A DNA stretch of 64,000 nucleotides from Sphaerolaimus hirsutus (GCA_964036195.1 OZ038457.1:24252787-24316786); one strand, 5' to 3'. Positions 41,281 through 53,767 are shown, numbered from the stretch's first letter. Numbers and translations are program-made. Notes: a model not told the origin generated them from the sequence alone.

Positions 41281-42967
41281 AGTTGACTCAAAGCAGAAAA
41301 CTTGACTCAACTTTTGACTCAAAGGACAGGGACATGTGCCAAAAATGTGTCAGGACTCTTAAGCAAAAATGTTTGAACAAACCTCGACTAGATGTGACTG
41401 ACTCAAAGCAAAATTGACGCAACTAGTTACTCAAATGAAAAAAAACCCTGACTTGTAAAAAAATGCCAGGACTATCCGCCAAAAACCTAACTTACGTGAA
41501 CTAAATGCCAGGAGTACCCGCCAAAAATCGATTTGTGATACAAGCAAAAAATTGGCTCAACTAAAATAAGCTAGACTCATGCATCAAAGTTCATAAAACT
41601 TGTAAATCGAAGCCAGGTACAAAGCCAAAATCTTAACTCAACTGTTAACTGAAAGAAAGCCAAAACCTTGACTCGACTCATGGCTCAATACATAAGTGTG
41701 GCAAAAATAGCCCAACTCAGTTGTGAAACAAGTGACTGGAGAGTGGAGACTACTCGCTTATCTTTGTATGTAAGCTGCGACTCAAACTCAAGTTCTTCTC
41801 AAGTCTCAAGTGATTTCTAGTGCCATTGCATCAGCTATACGATGCAACCCATGATGCCTTACTAAGGGGTCCAGTAGGGGGTTGGAGGTTGGACGCCCCC
41901 CCCCCAAACGCTCCTGCTATCTATCATCTCAGAGGCTGCTCAGCTATCTATCTATCCCCAGACAAATATTTTGGCAACTATCCCAGGACCCAACCCCACC
42001 CTCCCTCAAATCAGTCAGCTATCTACCCATTTCTGGAAGAATGTTTGAGACATTTTACCCATAATTGTTGCTAAAAACAGCTCTTTTCAACCATTTTAAC
42101 CCATTCAAAATCACTACGGTAGTTCACTATCGTTAAAAACTTTGCATGACAGTTGACACTTTACTTAACATTTGCCATGACGGTTGACACTTTACAGGGT
42201 CTGAGTTCGGCACTATACGATTGGCTATTTATAGGAACCCCCGCAGGATCCAAATGTATTTACAAGACCCCTGCCTGGCTGAATTTCGAATGCGCTCCGG
42301 AAAATTGCATTTCAAGTTTCGAATTTCCAGCAAGAATTTTTATATCTCACAACCATTTTTCATAAACTTTTATGACGTTGGATGCGCAGAATATGACACA
42401 TCTAGAGAAAGAGTCAATTTACGGTTCATCAAACAGCATCATATTTACTCTCTCAAATATTTAGTAGTCAGTAGATGTGCTGAAAGTAGAAAACACTCTG
42501 ATGTTCAAGTATTACATGAACATAACAACATTATGTTTGTGAGCAACTAAATTGAATTTTCAATAGCGCTATGTCACGCAAATTGGTTGAAGAAGCTCCA
42601 AACATTACTGGATTTGCGTGCCACGCTACCGTATTCCCTCAAATAAGCGCCGCTTTGTGGTGTTTTTCATGACAATTTTCACCACTATGATTATTATTAT
42701 TATTATGACGATATGAATCGGCCAGCGAAAAATAATTTTATACTGGAAAACTGGAAAGTATACAAAAATACGAGTATACCGTATTTCCTCGAAATACCCC
42801 CCTCAAAATGGACACTATGAACTTATAAACCCCCCCCCCCCCTCGAAATACCCCCCCCCAAATTGAGTGTATAGAGAACGTAAATGACAAAGGCTGTGGT
42901 TTGTCATCTGGGTAATGCAAAACATACGTTAAAAACGATGACTCTGTTATGTGAGAACAGTGATTAT
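41281..42967. other. Non-coding with element fragments
   Basis: Includes GACTCAA-rich low-complexity sequence (41281-41720), a CTATCTATC G-run fragment (41864-42072), a GTTTACAGGGTCTG MITE arm (42140-42205), and a CCGTATTTCC G-run fragment (42780-42870). A 109-codon frame near 42221-42550 has no recognisable domain or splice support and is not called. Confidence 0.45.
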
Positions 42968-43752
42968 AAACTGGTGGCAAATATAAATGGGAAATCAGGT
43001 ACCTTATTTTTCATAACTATCTCACAGGGAAACGTGCAGCCCAATATGGCTGCCATTTGATGTGGGACTGCCCACAACATTTGCCTACATATATGCCATG
43101 TGGCACCCCCTGGCACCCCCCTGTTCTGCTGCTACAGATTGATGAATGTTTTTTCCAATTTTATTCCCGGCAAATATAAATGGGAATTTTCAAAAAACAC
43201 AAAATACAGCTGCAGTAAAGTGCACAGCCAATTTTTTTGTGTGCTGCCAACACAAGCAATGAATGCACTTGTGTTGGGTCCTTTTCAAATAAAATAAAAA
43301 CTACTTATAGCTTTCCCACAGCCATATTTTGACTGCTGGTAAGTTGGGAGTATAATTTGGCCCCTGGTCCACTCACACCCACAAAACTTGCCCCCAGCAA
43401 GCAGGCATGGACCACAAAAACATGACAACAATGATTTTAAACTTTGTGATTATCAAAATTGTAGTTGTGATTGTAAAACTGTGATTTTCAATTTTCTGGG
43501 CATGACCTCTTCATTTGTTTATCCCAGTCACACTAGATACAGGGCACATTGCCCATTGGCCCCTATAGGTTTTTATCAAATAATTAGTGTCCACATTGGA
43601 TGGGCACAAGTATTTTGTCATTTGCGTCAAGACACTGCAGGCGCCAGACACGCTGTCAGGCGAGTGCCCCCTCTACGCAGGGCCATTTTTATCATTGGCT
43701 AAAAAAAATACTTGAATGCAAAAATGGAGCCCAGGAGCAGCCATATGTTGCC
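42968..43752. mobile_element. AACTGGTGG element, copy 1, cut by gap
   Basis: Begins AAACTGGTGGCAAATATAAA like the left end of the 7-kb element at 54075. It matches that element's left part (54095-54590) and then directly its right part (from about 59825), so it represents the version without the 5-kb inner block. The right end is lost in the N gap. Confidence 0.7.
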
Positions 43753-43952
43753 NNNNNNNNNNNNNNNNNNNNNNNNNNNNNNNNNNNNNNNNNNNNNNNN
43801 NNNNNNNNNNNNNNNNNNNNNNNNNNNNNNNNNNNNNNNNNNNNNNNNNNNNNNNNNNNNNNNNNNNNNNNNNNNNNNNNNNNNNNNNNNNNNNNNNNNN
43901 NNNNNNNNNNNNNNNNNNNNNNNNNNNNNNNNNNNNNNNNNNNNNNNNNNNN
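43753..43952. other. Assembly gap (200 N)
   Basis: Exactly 200 N, a placeholder gap. Open frames running across it are artefacts. Confidence 0.99.
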
Positions 43953-44132
43953 CTTAATACAAATACTGTATATCCTCGAATAAGTCCCGGGGAGTTATTT
44001 TTGTCAGAATTTTTTGAGCGGGACTTATTCGAGGGGGGTATTCGAGGGGGAGTTATTAGAAGGGGGGTTATTTGAGGGGGACTTTTTTGAGGATTTACAG
44101 TAAATTTATATGTATAAATTACATAATAACAT

Positions 44133-45030
44133 TAGTGATGGAAAAGCGCTAGAAAAAAGGGCGCCAGGCGCCAAGGGCGCATGGCGCCATTCGGAAAGTG
44201 GGCGCCAAGCGCCAAGGGCGCCACAGAAAAAGGGCGCTAGGCGCCAGGGCGCCATGGCGCCATTAGGAAAGTGGGCGCCAGGCGCCAGGGGCGCCACGGA
44301 AAGAGGGCGCCATGGCGCCATTTGGAAAATAGGGCGCCAGGCGCCAAGGGCGCCAGGATAAATAAGTGCCTCAAACACCCTGCATGTGCTAACAATGTTG
44401 CTACAGCACCGTGGACACACATTCAATTCTTAATTCGCGTTCACCAGGATTTAATGAACAAAACACGACTAGCGACAACATTGTAATGAACAAAAACATT
44501 ACGAATTCAATGGAAATTGTTATTTGACAACAATCTATTCACTTACAAATAGACTTTTCCAATCAATGCGTCCTTGAAATAGACAAAAAACGGAATTGCA
44601 ACGATTAGAATCCGTTTATTTATGATTTTGCTAGTAGGATGGTCCATCATTCTTGTCTTCTGATCCGTCAGACACATTTGATCAACCGTTTGGATGAACG
44701 ATTTCCACCCACTCACACCACATTGTCCATTTTTCTGGTGAATTTAGATCATCCACGGATGCGTTTTCACTTTTTTTTCATTTACACAGCACTCACCTTG
44801 AAAAGCTGGTGGCGCCTTTTTGGCGCCCTTTTAAAGCATGGCGCCAGGCGCCAAGGGCGCCACGAAAAAAAGGGCGCCAAGCGCCAAGGGCGCCATGGCG
44901 CCTTTCAGAATGTGGGCGCCAGGCGCCAAGGGCGCCACAGAAAAAGGGCGCCAAGCGCCAATGGCGCCATGGCGCGGCGCCCTTTGGCGCCCTCAAATGG
45001 CGCCAGCGCCATGGCGCCATTCCATCACTA
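44133..45030. mobile_element. hAT-type GGCGCC element, independent insertion
   Basis: Ends TAGTGATGGAAAAGCGC and the complement of TAGTGATGGAATGGCGCC, perfect 8-bp duplication AATAACAT (44125-44132 and 45031-45038). 898 bp, the same structure as 24207-25106 but at an unrelated site, so it is an independent family member. Confidence 0.9.
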
Positions 45031-45173
45031 AATAACATGTTTAAATCCATAACGATTTTGACATCTTTAATCCAAAAAGGTTGTGTAGATCATTTTAACT
45101 TTTGAATGGTTCAAATCGACCCAGAAATGGCCAAAATATAAATTTCACAAGATTTTTGACATGCTACACGCAG

Positions 45174-45263
45174 GACCCTGAAGATGCGAAGTGCAAATCC
45201 TATGTTGGCCACGTTACAAAAAAGGGACCTCAAGTTGTCGGTTTAAGTTACTCCGGGTCGTGT
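45174..45263 (+). CDS. Astacin exon with C-x-S-x-V-G motif (probable)
   Basis: Acceptor likely ACACGCAG at 45173. The exon encodes DPEDAKCKSYVGHVTKKGP, then QVVGLSYSGSC. This matches the astacin stretch C-x-S-x-V-G-x..G-x-Q-x-x-x-L just before the zinc-binding helix, and the next exon found downstream is that zinc exon. The 3' boundary is uncertain: a GT follows the TGT at 45264, but the open frame continues to 45335 and the phase to the next exon is unresolved. Part of a gene running to 51096. Confidence 0.55.
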
Positions 45264-45630
45264 GTGGGCAAAAGTGTGCTAATGGACACATCACCATTGT
45301 GCAGTATGCTCAAAGCTGAAATGGGCAAATGGTGATAGTGCTTAGTCTTCATTAATGAATATTGTTTTAGAAATGGCTGAGATATATTTGAGGTGCGATA
45401 TTCAGGTGGCAGTACCACACGCTGACAAGTGTCAAGTCAAGTATCAAATGTTACGTAAAATGTCAAAAAATTGACAAGTGTCATGCAAAAAACAACACTC
45501 AAAACACACGATAAAACGCTTTTCAGACAGTTTTACATCATAACAGTAAGCGGTATGTTCCCAACTCGTCATAATCCATGGTCATGTTCTGAGTGGCCAA
45601 GCGCCAAATCATTGTGGAAATGTTTTTGAC

Positions 45631-46725
45631 CAGGGTTGGCAAAATCTCAGAAAATAATAAAAATAAAATTAAAATAAAATGGAATATTCAAGAATAAAAT
45701 AAAATAAAATAAAATGGAAAATTTAAGAATAAAAATAAAAATTGTATAAAAATTCGAATTTTTGTAAAAAATTTGTAAAATTGTATAAAAATTCGTATTT
45801 TTGTAAAATTGTATAAAAATTAATATTTTTTGTAAAATTTTGTCTCATTGCTTGAGTCTCTACCTGTTGATTCATGGATCTTGGGGCAGTCCCAAGCATT
45901 GTAAAGTGTCAAATGGCATGTAAAATGTAATGCAAAGTGTCAATTGTCATGACAAATGTAAAGTAAAGTGTAAATTATCATGACATGTAAAAATTAAAGT
46001 AGGTATCAATTGTCAAGCAAATTGTGTTCAAATCTCATGTTTTATTTCAAAATCTTATGTTTTGTATCCAAATTATGTTGTTGTTGACTTCTGTGAAATC
46101 TTATTTGAACATTTGGATACAAAAACGTAAGATCTGGATAAAAACATACTATGGATCCAAAAACACAAGATTTGGATACACAATTTACACTTAGCATGAC
46201 ATTTGTCATGACAATTGCCACTTAGCTTGAAATTTTACATGACACTTGACATTTTGCATGACAATTGACATTTTGCATGACAATTGATACTTTACTTCAC
46301 ATTTGTCAGGACAATTGACACTTTGCATGACATTTTACAAATGTGCCCGGCACACTCCAGTAGTCCTTCTACTGAAAATGCAAACCAGTATTATCAATAA
46401 TTGTAACTTTACACTTGCAGCTAGCTAACAATACATACTGCATGCAGTTGTTGAAAAGTAAGGGAAAAATTTGTCACAGGGTTTTCATGTATAGGTCTAA
46501 TTATAACATTGTTCTGGCCTTGCATGCATGTTTCTGATTTTTTGTAAAAATTTTGTACAATCTTTGTAAAATTTTTGTAAAATGTGTCATTTTATTTTAT
46601 TAATGACTTTTGGGAATAAAATAAAATAAAATAAAATGAAACAAGAATAAAATAAAAATAAAATAAAATTTTTATACAATTTTTATACAATTTTACTAAA
46701 ATGAATTTTTATAAAACCAACCCTG
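45631..46725. mobile_element. hAT-type element, CAGGGTTGGC ends
   Basis: Ends CAGGGTTGGCAAAA and the complement of CAGGGTTGGTTTTATAAAAA, with a perfect 8-bp duplication TTTTTGAC (45623-45630 and 46726-46733). Subterminal AATAAAATAAAA / TTTATACAATTTTTAT tracts. A CAGTCCCAAG inverted-repeat MITE is nested at about 45887-46350. It lies in an astacin intron. Confidence 0.9.
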
Positions 46726-47139
46726 TTTTTGACACATAAATAAGATCGGCAGACAACACACATTGTATGAAACCTACCATAGTCCATCCGAATAATGAAC
46801 AAAAAATTATACAGTATTGTCCATCATAATATTTCGTTTTTACTATGGAAAAATTAATTACAAAATTTACCACAAGATTTTATTCATTTAGGTATGGTAG
46901 AATTCTGCGAAAAAGTATGCTCTCCACTCGATTCATTTCATTTCACTATACTCTGTATAGCATGCGCCATGTGTTTAATGACGAGCTATGACAAGTATGA
47001 CAATGAAAGTCTATGACGAGGGGGCACTCTGACGCTTTGGGCGTAAACCCAGTAAGCAACAGACAAGCGTACAGGTCAAAATTGCAAGGGTCCATAACGT
47101 ACGGGCACACCGCACAATGGTATGGAACTATAGTCACAG

Positions 47140-47258
47140 TCACACTTTTGGCTAACCGCCTCAAGAACCATGCATTGCTTTCGACCTGGCACAGTTGCGC
47201 ACGAATTGCTTCACGCTCTCGGCTTTCAGCATGAACATGTGAGACCTGACAGGGATAA
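47140..47258 (+). CDS. Astacin zinc-binding exon
   Basis: The frame at 47170-47258 encodes HCFRPGTVAHELLHALGFQ, then HEHVRPDRDK. HELLHALGFQH (from 47200) is the HExxHxxGxxH zinc site followed by the astacin-specific E and RPDRD. The donor is excellent (AA|GTATGT). The 5' edge is not certain: acceptors end at 47139 or 47165. The exon ends in phase 2, and joining it directly to the next exon found (49369) would give a stop, so a small exon encoding the YV-x-I-x-W piece is expected in between. With intact ligands the enzyme would be a secreted zinc endopeptidase. Confidence 0.85.
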
Positions 47259-47264
47259 GTATGT

Positions 47265-48369
47265 CGAGGCTAGTTTGTCTACAATATTGTACAGGGTGCG
47301 GCAATTTTGACGCCCGCTCTAGATTTTGAATAACTTGTCACTGGGTAGTTGGATTAACGTCAAATTTTAGGTCAAGATTAACACCTATATAGGAAAGGAT
47401 CCCTCAAAATATGGCTGCGATAACTCCACTAGCTATCAAGTTCTTCATGCAAACGCGTAATTGTCACTACCAACACCTCGTGATCATGGGCGGCGCAAGG
47501 TCCCAATTTGTGCTTGTGACATTCACAATCACATTGACCGAAATTTGACTTTGTGACACTTTTTACTAGGGACTAGTGGTGATGTAAAAAGCCCCAACAT
47601 TTTCGCGCAATGGCGCTTTTACATCACTATTTTACGCCGGACCGGGATCGCGTTTTGTGAGAAATACCGTATTCCCTCGAAATTGGTGCCATTTTGGATT
47701 CTATGGCACCTCTCCACGCAAATGGTGCTGAGCTGGTAGCACCACTCAATCAAAATTGTGTCATTTTCCCACCACTAGCACCACTCAGGAGGTAAATCCG
47801 TGTGTAGCACAGCACATCATGCATGGACATTTATATATACTCAGTTGCGATATTTGAGTGAAATTTTGCCTGAAAGTTGATTAAGCAAATACTGAATCTG
47901 CTTATGTAATTTCAAAGATATCATCATAACTCTAGATATATATCACGGCCAAAGGGTTGTAATCATAGGCGGCGCAAGGTCCCAATTTGCGCTTGTGACA
48001 TTCACATGAGCCAAAATTTCATCTGGTGACACCTTCTTATTGGAGCCTGCATGTGAAGTTGGCAGCGAGCCAAAAATTTCTAAATCACTTAAAATATAAA
48101 CAAAATTGGCTAAACATAGGTATATAACCATCTATATTGATGAAAATGGTGATTATGATGGTGAAAATTGGCAAAATGGAACAAATTTTGGCAATTTTGA
48201 GATTATTTTGAGCTTTCACTCTTGTTTGTACAATATATGAAATTTATGCTTGTGACACCGAAAATTCTGTTTGTGACATTCACAAGCGCACAAGCACTTA
48301 CGCCGCCTATGGTTGTAATTATGAAAATGTAGCGAAATTCATGGGCTTTCCAAAAAGTTTTTGGTATGG
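47265..48369. other. Intron, no exon found
   Basis: Astacin intron sequence. Contains GGCGGCGCAAGGTCCCAATT repeated at 47488 and 47968 in AT-rich context, and a short hAT-like remnant with TAGTGGTGATGTAAAAA / TTTTACATCACTA ends (47575-47629). The small missing astacin exon should be here or in 49213-49368 but was not identified. Confidence 0.5.
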
Positions 48370-48377
48370 GTTGTCAC

Positions 48378-49212
48378 CAGAGTTGGAAAAACGTATTTAC
48401 GTTTACCCAAAATACCCAGTTATTTGGGTATTTATACTTACATTTATGTTTAAGTTTTCCAAAAATACGATTACGTTTTGTTACGTTTTCCTGGCACAAT
48501 TACTCGGGTACCAGAGAAAACGTAATAATCCAAGCACGCGTCTGCCAAATGTGCTCTATTACTAAGTCACATATTGATTTTGTGTAAATAGTTATACCAA
48601 TTGGACATAATGCAAATTGTGTTGTGTAATTGTCGTTTTGACAGTGCAAATATTCTAAATAAATGTAATCAAGCAATTTTAAATGTAATCAATGTGTCAA
48701 TTGTTGAATGTGAACAGTGTGGTTAATGAATAAAAATAAATATTAATACCTATAAATACAAGCAGAAAATGGAAAGTGTGTATTTATGTGTGTGTATTGT
48801 GCATTAGACAACCTTTCACTGTTTTGTTTCATTCATATTGTGCTGATGTTTAGCAGAAATGTAATGTTTGATGAAGAAGTGTTGTAATCCAAGAGCTTGC
48901 TAAACTGCGAGGCCATCAGCCAGCACCTACATTCATTTACAAAGACAAAAATTTCAAAAAAAATATTTTGTTTGCTATGAAATGCGAGTGAAAAATGTGG
49001 ATGGAAATCATGAATACAGTCACAACAATGGTCTTTTCAGAAGCTCTGCTCATATGGGGTACTTCTTGAAATTTTTACATTTACGTTTTCTTTTACCTAT
49101 TCCTTGGTATTTTATAAATACCTTACGTTTTAGTATTTATACTTTAAATTTGGAAAAGGTATTTACGTTTACGTTTACGTTTTCCAAAAATACCGGTATT
49201 TGAACATCTCTG
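48378..49212. mobile_element. hAT-type element, CAGAGTTG ends (copy 2)
   Basis: Ends CAGAGTTGGAAAAACGTATT and the complement of CAGAGATGTTCAAATACCGG, perfect 8-bp duplication GTTGTCAC (48370-48377 and 49213-49220). It is the inverted-orientation relative of 19741-20673 and sits in an astacin intron. Confidence 0.9.
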
Positions 49213-49368
49213 GTTGTCACTCGAAAAGTTGTCATCTCGGGCTAATCTTAAAAATTAAAATGTTGAGAAAACCTACATAAAATGACGGCGATACCGACAT
49301 CCAGAACTAGATTCCTCAGTTGAGACGCATAATTTTTTAATGACAAAACTAATTGTCTGGCATTTCAG

Positions 49369-49491
49369 ATAACTGCGAGTGATCCTTCCATGTTCTACAA
49401 TTATGAAAAATATGCACGCGATGATATGGTTACTCACTCCACACCATATGATTATGGATCGGTGATGCACTACCGTTCGTTTAAATTTTTC
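49369..49491 (+). CDS. Astacin Met-turn exon
   Basis: Acceptor GGCATTTCAG. Encodes ITASDPSMFYNYEKYARDD, then STPYDYGSVMHYRS. PYDYGSVMHY is the astacin Met-turn with the zinc-liganding Tyr. A possible donor GTTAAG follows at 49492, giving phase 0, whereas the next exon (50035) needs phase 1. A weaker GTTCGT at 49475 would fit the phase but removes residues. A G-run MITE fragment starts about 20 bp past the exon, so the donor region may be damaged; the intactness of this gene is therefore open. Confidence 0.85.
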
Positions 49492-50034
49492 GTTAAGCTT
49501 TTGTTATACCCCCCCCCCCCCCTCCTCGCTTAACACCCCTCAAAATTTGCAATATGAAACATCCACCCCCCTGGGGTATTTCGATACGGTATTTTGAAAC
49601 GGTATTTTGAAATACGGTATTTTGAAACGGTATTTTGAAATACGGTATTCTGAAACGAGGGGGCGATCCTGCAAGTGGCTAAGTGTCGAGTAACGATGGC
49701 GAACCCTCTCGAAAAAAGTATTGAAATTTTTTAGTGTTTTTTAACTGAACTATCGAATTTCGAATTTTTTCTGAAAAGAATTTTCCAATTTAGTTTTCGA
49801 ATTTTCGTATTTTTGGAGTCGGTTTTACAGCACAACGATAAATAGGCGCTGATGCGACAAATTCAGTGCAGACAAATTGCAAATACTCAAGAACGCTTAG
49901 ACATATCCACCCCCAAATTGCGCGATCAGCGAACTTTACTTGCCACATACCATTTTTTATTTGTTTGCCCACTTGTGAAATCACCTGCTGTCTATATCAC
50001 TATATCTCTTTATTTGAACCATCCACAATTTCAG

Positions 50035-50148
50035 CAAGAGACGCAGGGGTGATTCCACTGAAGCAAGGGGTAGAAACTGGACAAAGAACGCACCTAAGCA
50101 TGTGGGATGCTTTCGAAGTCAATGTGGCATATTGCATGGATACTCTGG
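50035..50148 (+). CDS. Astacin domain-end exon
   Basis: Acceptor AATTTCAG, donor GG|GTAGGT, 114 nt, phase 1 to phase 1. Encodes RDAGVIPLKQGVETGQRTH, then LSMWDAFEVNVAYC, the conserved C-terminal end of the M12A domain (IGQR-x-x-LS, with the last disulfide Cys). It joins in frame to the ShKT exon at 50972. It has one codon more than the U1 copy. Confidence 0.87.
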
Positions 50149-50160
50149 GTAGGTTCACAT

Positions 50161-50697
50161 CAGGGCTATCTTGAATTTTAACCCTCCGAGTGGTTGGATA
50201 GATAGCAAATCGCTCCTCCGGAGGGATAGATAGCTGAAAAATTTTCTGGGGGGGTTGGGGGGGGGTTGGGGGGGGATTTGGGGGGGGGGTTGTGGTGGTT
50301 CGATATATAGGCTTTTTCAGGGCATAGAAGGAGGAAAAGGGAGAAAAATCCCTAAAAGTAGGTGTAAAATAGCTCAAAATTAGTATACAAGAGAATATAG
50401 TACTTAAAATAACTGAAAATAGGCAGTTAGACACATGAACTAGTGATTTTGGAGGTGAAAATCTATATATAGGTATGAAAAATAGCGATTTTGAGCGAAA
50501 ATTTGGGTATAGTTTCTGAAAAATCGCTCCAGATAGGTAGATAGCTGGGCGATTTGGGGGGGGGGTTTAGGGGGTAGTAGCCCAAAATTTTGCCTCCGGG
50601 ATAGATAGATAGCTGAGCGGCCTCCGCGATAGATAGATAGCTGGGCGGTTTGGGGGGACCCCCCCCCCCCCCAACCCTCCCCCATTCGAGACCCCTG
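50161..50697. mobile_element. hAT-type element, CAGGG ends, U2 only
   Basis: Ends CAGGGCTATCTTGAAT and the complement of CAGGGGTCTCGAATGGGG. Perfect 8-bp duplication GTTCACAT (50153-50160 and 50698-50705), with the empty site GGTTCACATTGTATTC at 22722 in U1. The interior has GATAGATAGCTGGGCGG repeats and long G runs. It lies 12 bp after the astacin exon donor. Confidence 0.93.
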
Positions 50698-50971
50698 GTT
50701 CACATTGAGTTCACACCAGAGTTGTTAAAAGTACTCAACTTTCCCGAAAGTAAACGTAAAAGTAAAGTATTTATTTTCTACTCACAGTAAAAGAAGGTAA
50801 AAGTTGACGAAAAATTAGAAGGGCGCACTTGTATTAGAATAAATATGGTAACTGGTACAAAAGTGTCAAAATTACAATAGGCTAAACTCAATTTTAGAAA
50901 TTCTGGTGTTCACAACTTTGAAAAGTGGATATGCTTCAACTCAATCACTGAATTATAGCACTACACTTCAG

Positions 50972-51096
50972 GAACAGGTGCGTTGTGTCAGGATAGAGCA
51001 GAAAAGTGGTTCTGCAACAGTCACAAGGGAAGATGCAATAATCGCAAATACAAGGGCGTATATGCGAACTGCAAGAAGACCTGTGGACTTTGTTGA
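50972..51096 (+). CDS. ShKT-domain final exon of astacin
   Basis: Acceptor ACTTCAG. The phase-1 join to the exon at 50035 places all six cysteines of a ShKT domain in frame (CQDRAEKWFC...GRC...ANC, CKKTCGLC, then TGA). This completes a protein of signal/pro-part (not found), M12A catalytic domain and ShKT module. It appears identical to the U1 exon at 23415-23539. A longer open frame on the same strand (50906-51109) is a shadow in another phase. Confidence 0.87.
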
Positions 51097-51120
51097 TTTG
51101 GTGCTGTGATTTCTGAAACA

Positions 51121-51289
51121 CTGGTGCCATTCCCGCACCCTGTAACGTGTAAAATGTCACAGAAATTTGTCAATTGTCATGCCACACTTCAGTGATAAAT
51201 TCTTTTCTTTTTGTTTAATTTTACATTTATTTAACATCACATTTGACACTTGACTTTACACTTTACAGGGCTCGGGATTGCCCTCACTA
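51121..51289. mobile_element. GTCCCAGACC-family MITE variant (U2)
   Basis: U2 counterpart of 23567-23739. CATTCCCGCACCCTGTAA and TTTACAGGGCTCGGGATTG are inverted. Confidence 0.65.
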
Positions 51290-51750
51290 TTCGTTTTTAG
51301 TGAATCGTGTTTATTCTAGCGATTAGGCGACATTCACACAGTCTTACTGTGACAACAAAAATACCTATTGATTTTTCAATCATCTTTTCATCGTGAAAAT
51401 TTTCATTCATCATTTGACCCCTCGATCTCGGACAAGGACATCTTTGCCTAGGACAAACATCAAACTTCATCAATCATGTACTAATCATGCACATTGCGTA
51501 TTTGTCCTGTGCTGCCTCATTTACAAGGCTAATGTATTTATGAAATTTGATGTTTGTCCTAGTTGCATTTCATTTTCATCTAAAAAATGGTTGAAAAATT
51601 TTAATTTTTGTCGTCATAAACAAAAGTCGACGCGGACTTACGTTTCCCGATGAAACAAATGTTTTTCTCATAATAAAATGTTTGAAACTGCACTTTGATA
51701 CCTTAAACGCACACATGAACATAAATCAGCTGTAAATTAAACGTCATAAC

Positions 51751-52658
51751 TAGTGATGGAAAAGCGCCAGAAAAAATGGCGCCAGGCGCCAAGGGCGCCA
51801 TGGCGCCATTCAGAAAGTGGGCGCCAAGCGCCAAGGGCGCCACAGAAAAAGGGCGCCAGGCGCCAAGGGCGCCATGGCGCCATTCGTAAAGTGGGCGCCA
51901 GGCGCCAGGGGCGCCACGAATAGAGGGCGCCAAGCGCCAAGGGCGCCATGGCGCCATTTGGAAAATAGGGCGCCAGGAAAAATAAGTGTCTACAACACCC
52001 TGCTTGTGCTAAAAATGTTGCTACAGCACTGTGGTACACGCATTCACGTCTTAATTCGCGTTCTTCAGGATGTAATGAACAAAAACACATCTGGCAACAA
52101 AACATTTTTCAATAAAATCCACATGACGAATTCAAACACAATGGAAATTGTCATTTGATAACAATCCATTCACTTCAAATAGGCTTTTCCAATAAATATT
52201 TCCCTGAAATGGACAAAAACGGAATTGCAACGATTTGAATCCTTTTTTTATAATTTTGCAAGTTCGACGGTCCATCATTCTTGTCTTCTGATCCGTCAGA
52301 CACATCTGATGAAACGTTGGACGAAAGATTTCCACCGACTCACACCACTTCGTCCATTTTTCTGACGAATTTAGATCATCCACAGATGCATTTTTCATTA
52401 TTTTTTTCATTTACACAGCACTCACCTTGAAACCCTGCTGGCGCCTTTTTGGCGCCCTTTTAAAGCAGGGCGCCAGGCGCCAAGGGCGCCACGGAAAAAG
52501 GGCGCCAAGCGCCAACGGCGCCATGGCGCTTTTCAGAATGTGGGCGCCAGGCGCCAAGGGCGCCACAGAAAAAGGGCGCCAAGCGCCAATGGCGCCATGG
52601 CGCGGCGCCCTTTGGCGCCCTCAAATGGCGCCAGCGCCATGGCGCCATTCCATCACTA
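51751..52658. mobile_element. hAT-type GGCGCC element (U2)
   Basis: U2 counterpart of 24207-25106 with the same 8-bp duplication GTCATAAC (51743-51750 and 52659-52666). 908 bp; small differences are in the repeat arrays. Confidence 0.9.
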
Positions 52659-53452
52659 GTCATAACCAATTGTTTATCCGGAAGCTGCACGCACAGCTAG
52701 GGTGTCAAAAAAATTTTTTAATAAAAAACGGAAAACGGAAAGGTAAAAAATTTTCACTTTACGGAAAACGGAAAACGGAAAGGTAAAAAAAAAATTTCTA
52801 CCGAAAAACGGAAAGGTAAAAAAATTTCACTCTGCGGAAAACAGAAAACGGAAAGGTAAAAAAAAATTTTCAGCCGGAAAACGGAAATACTTGATTCATT
52901 TATAATTTATTTATTGATTTATCAATACATTCATCTGACGCTGACCACTGAACTACAAAACTAAGAAATGAAACAAATTCACAATCCGATCCGATCACAA
53001 TAACCTTGTAGCAAAATTTTCAATCCAGTTCAGCCAAAAAGTGACATGTAATCCCTTTTTCCATAATACTGGTGGTATGGAGATCTGGGGCCAACTTCAA
53101 AAGTGCACAAGTAGTGACAAAAAGGTGTTGAGTGAGTTTGGGTGTTAAAGCACAAAACATTGGTTGCACTCGACTCCGCCTTTTTCTATTTTTTGTGTGT
53201 GTGTGCATAAGTATCCGTAGCGCGTTGGTGCGTTAGCGCAAAAAAACTCAAACATGTGTAGATGCATACTGCACTGTCCGCACAGTAAGTTGAGTGTCAA
53301 GAAAACTTAGAAATGCCATGTATTTCAATTTACAAATTTACCTGTCCCTCAACTGCCATTTGTCACTCACACTTTACACTTCACCTCACACTGACAACAC
53401 CACTTAGCACTTAGCACTTGTCCAGTCACTTGTGCACTTGTGAAATAGTCAC

Positions 53453-53520
53453 CTGTTACGCATGCCGGGCATGGGCAGCGAGGGCATCATGGTCTCGAAC
53501 AGGTAGTCCGCCTTGTCAAC
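53453..53520 (-). CDS. Short conserved minus-strand exon (exon 2, U2)
   Basis: Counterpart of 25907-25974 with both splice sites kept. Encodes VDKADYLFETMMPSLPMPG followed by MRN. It has one Leu-to-Phe and one synonymous change relative to U1. Family not recognised. Confidence 0.5.
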
Positions 53521-53767
53521 CTGCAATGTGTGGGAGGGAACCCCCTAGTTCTGGCGGTTTTCACATCACTACGCGTTATCGACTAAGAAATACATAAGTA
53601 ATTTTGGGCGCATACCTTGCGGTCGCCCAACTACCTAGTATTTACTCACTGCGCAGTTTTTTTTGCTAATTCGGAGTAAATTTAAATACACATTATCAAC
53701 TCTGCCCAAATGACTCACAACAGGTCTGTGTGCCAACTCATTGCCAGTGTGCCTTATAATCCAATAC

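Noticed and set aside
42221..42550. 109-codon frame as a possible gene
   Set aside because: The start is a TTG, there is no recognisable domain, and no splice or promoter context.
43600..44075. Frames crossing the N gap
   Set aside because: They consist mostly of undetermined residues.
50906..51109. 67-codon frame over the ShKT exon
   Set aside because: It is in the wrong phase; the phase dictated by the upstream exon gives the six-cysteine ShKT domain.
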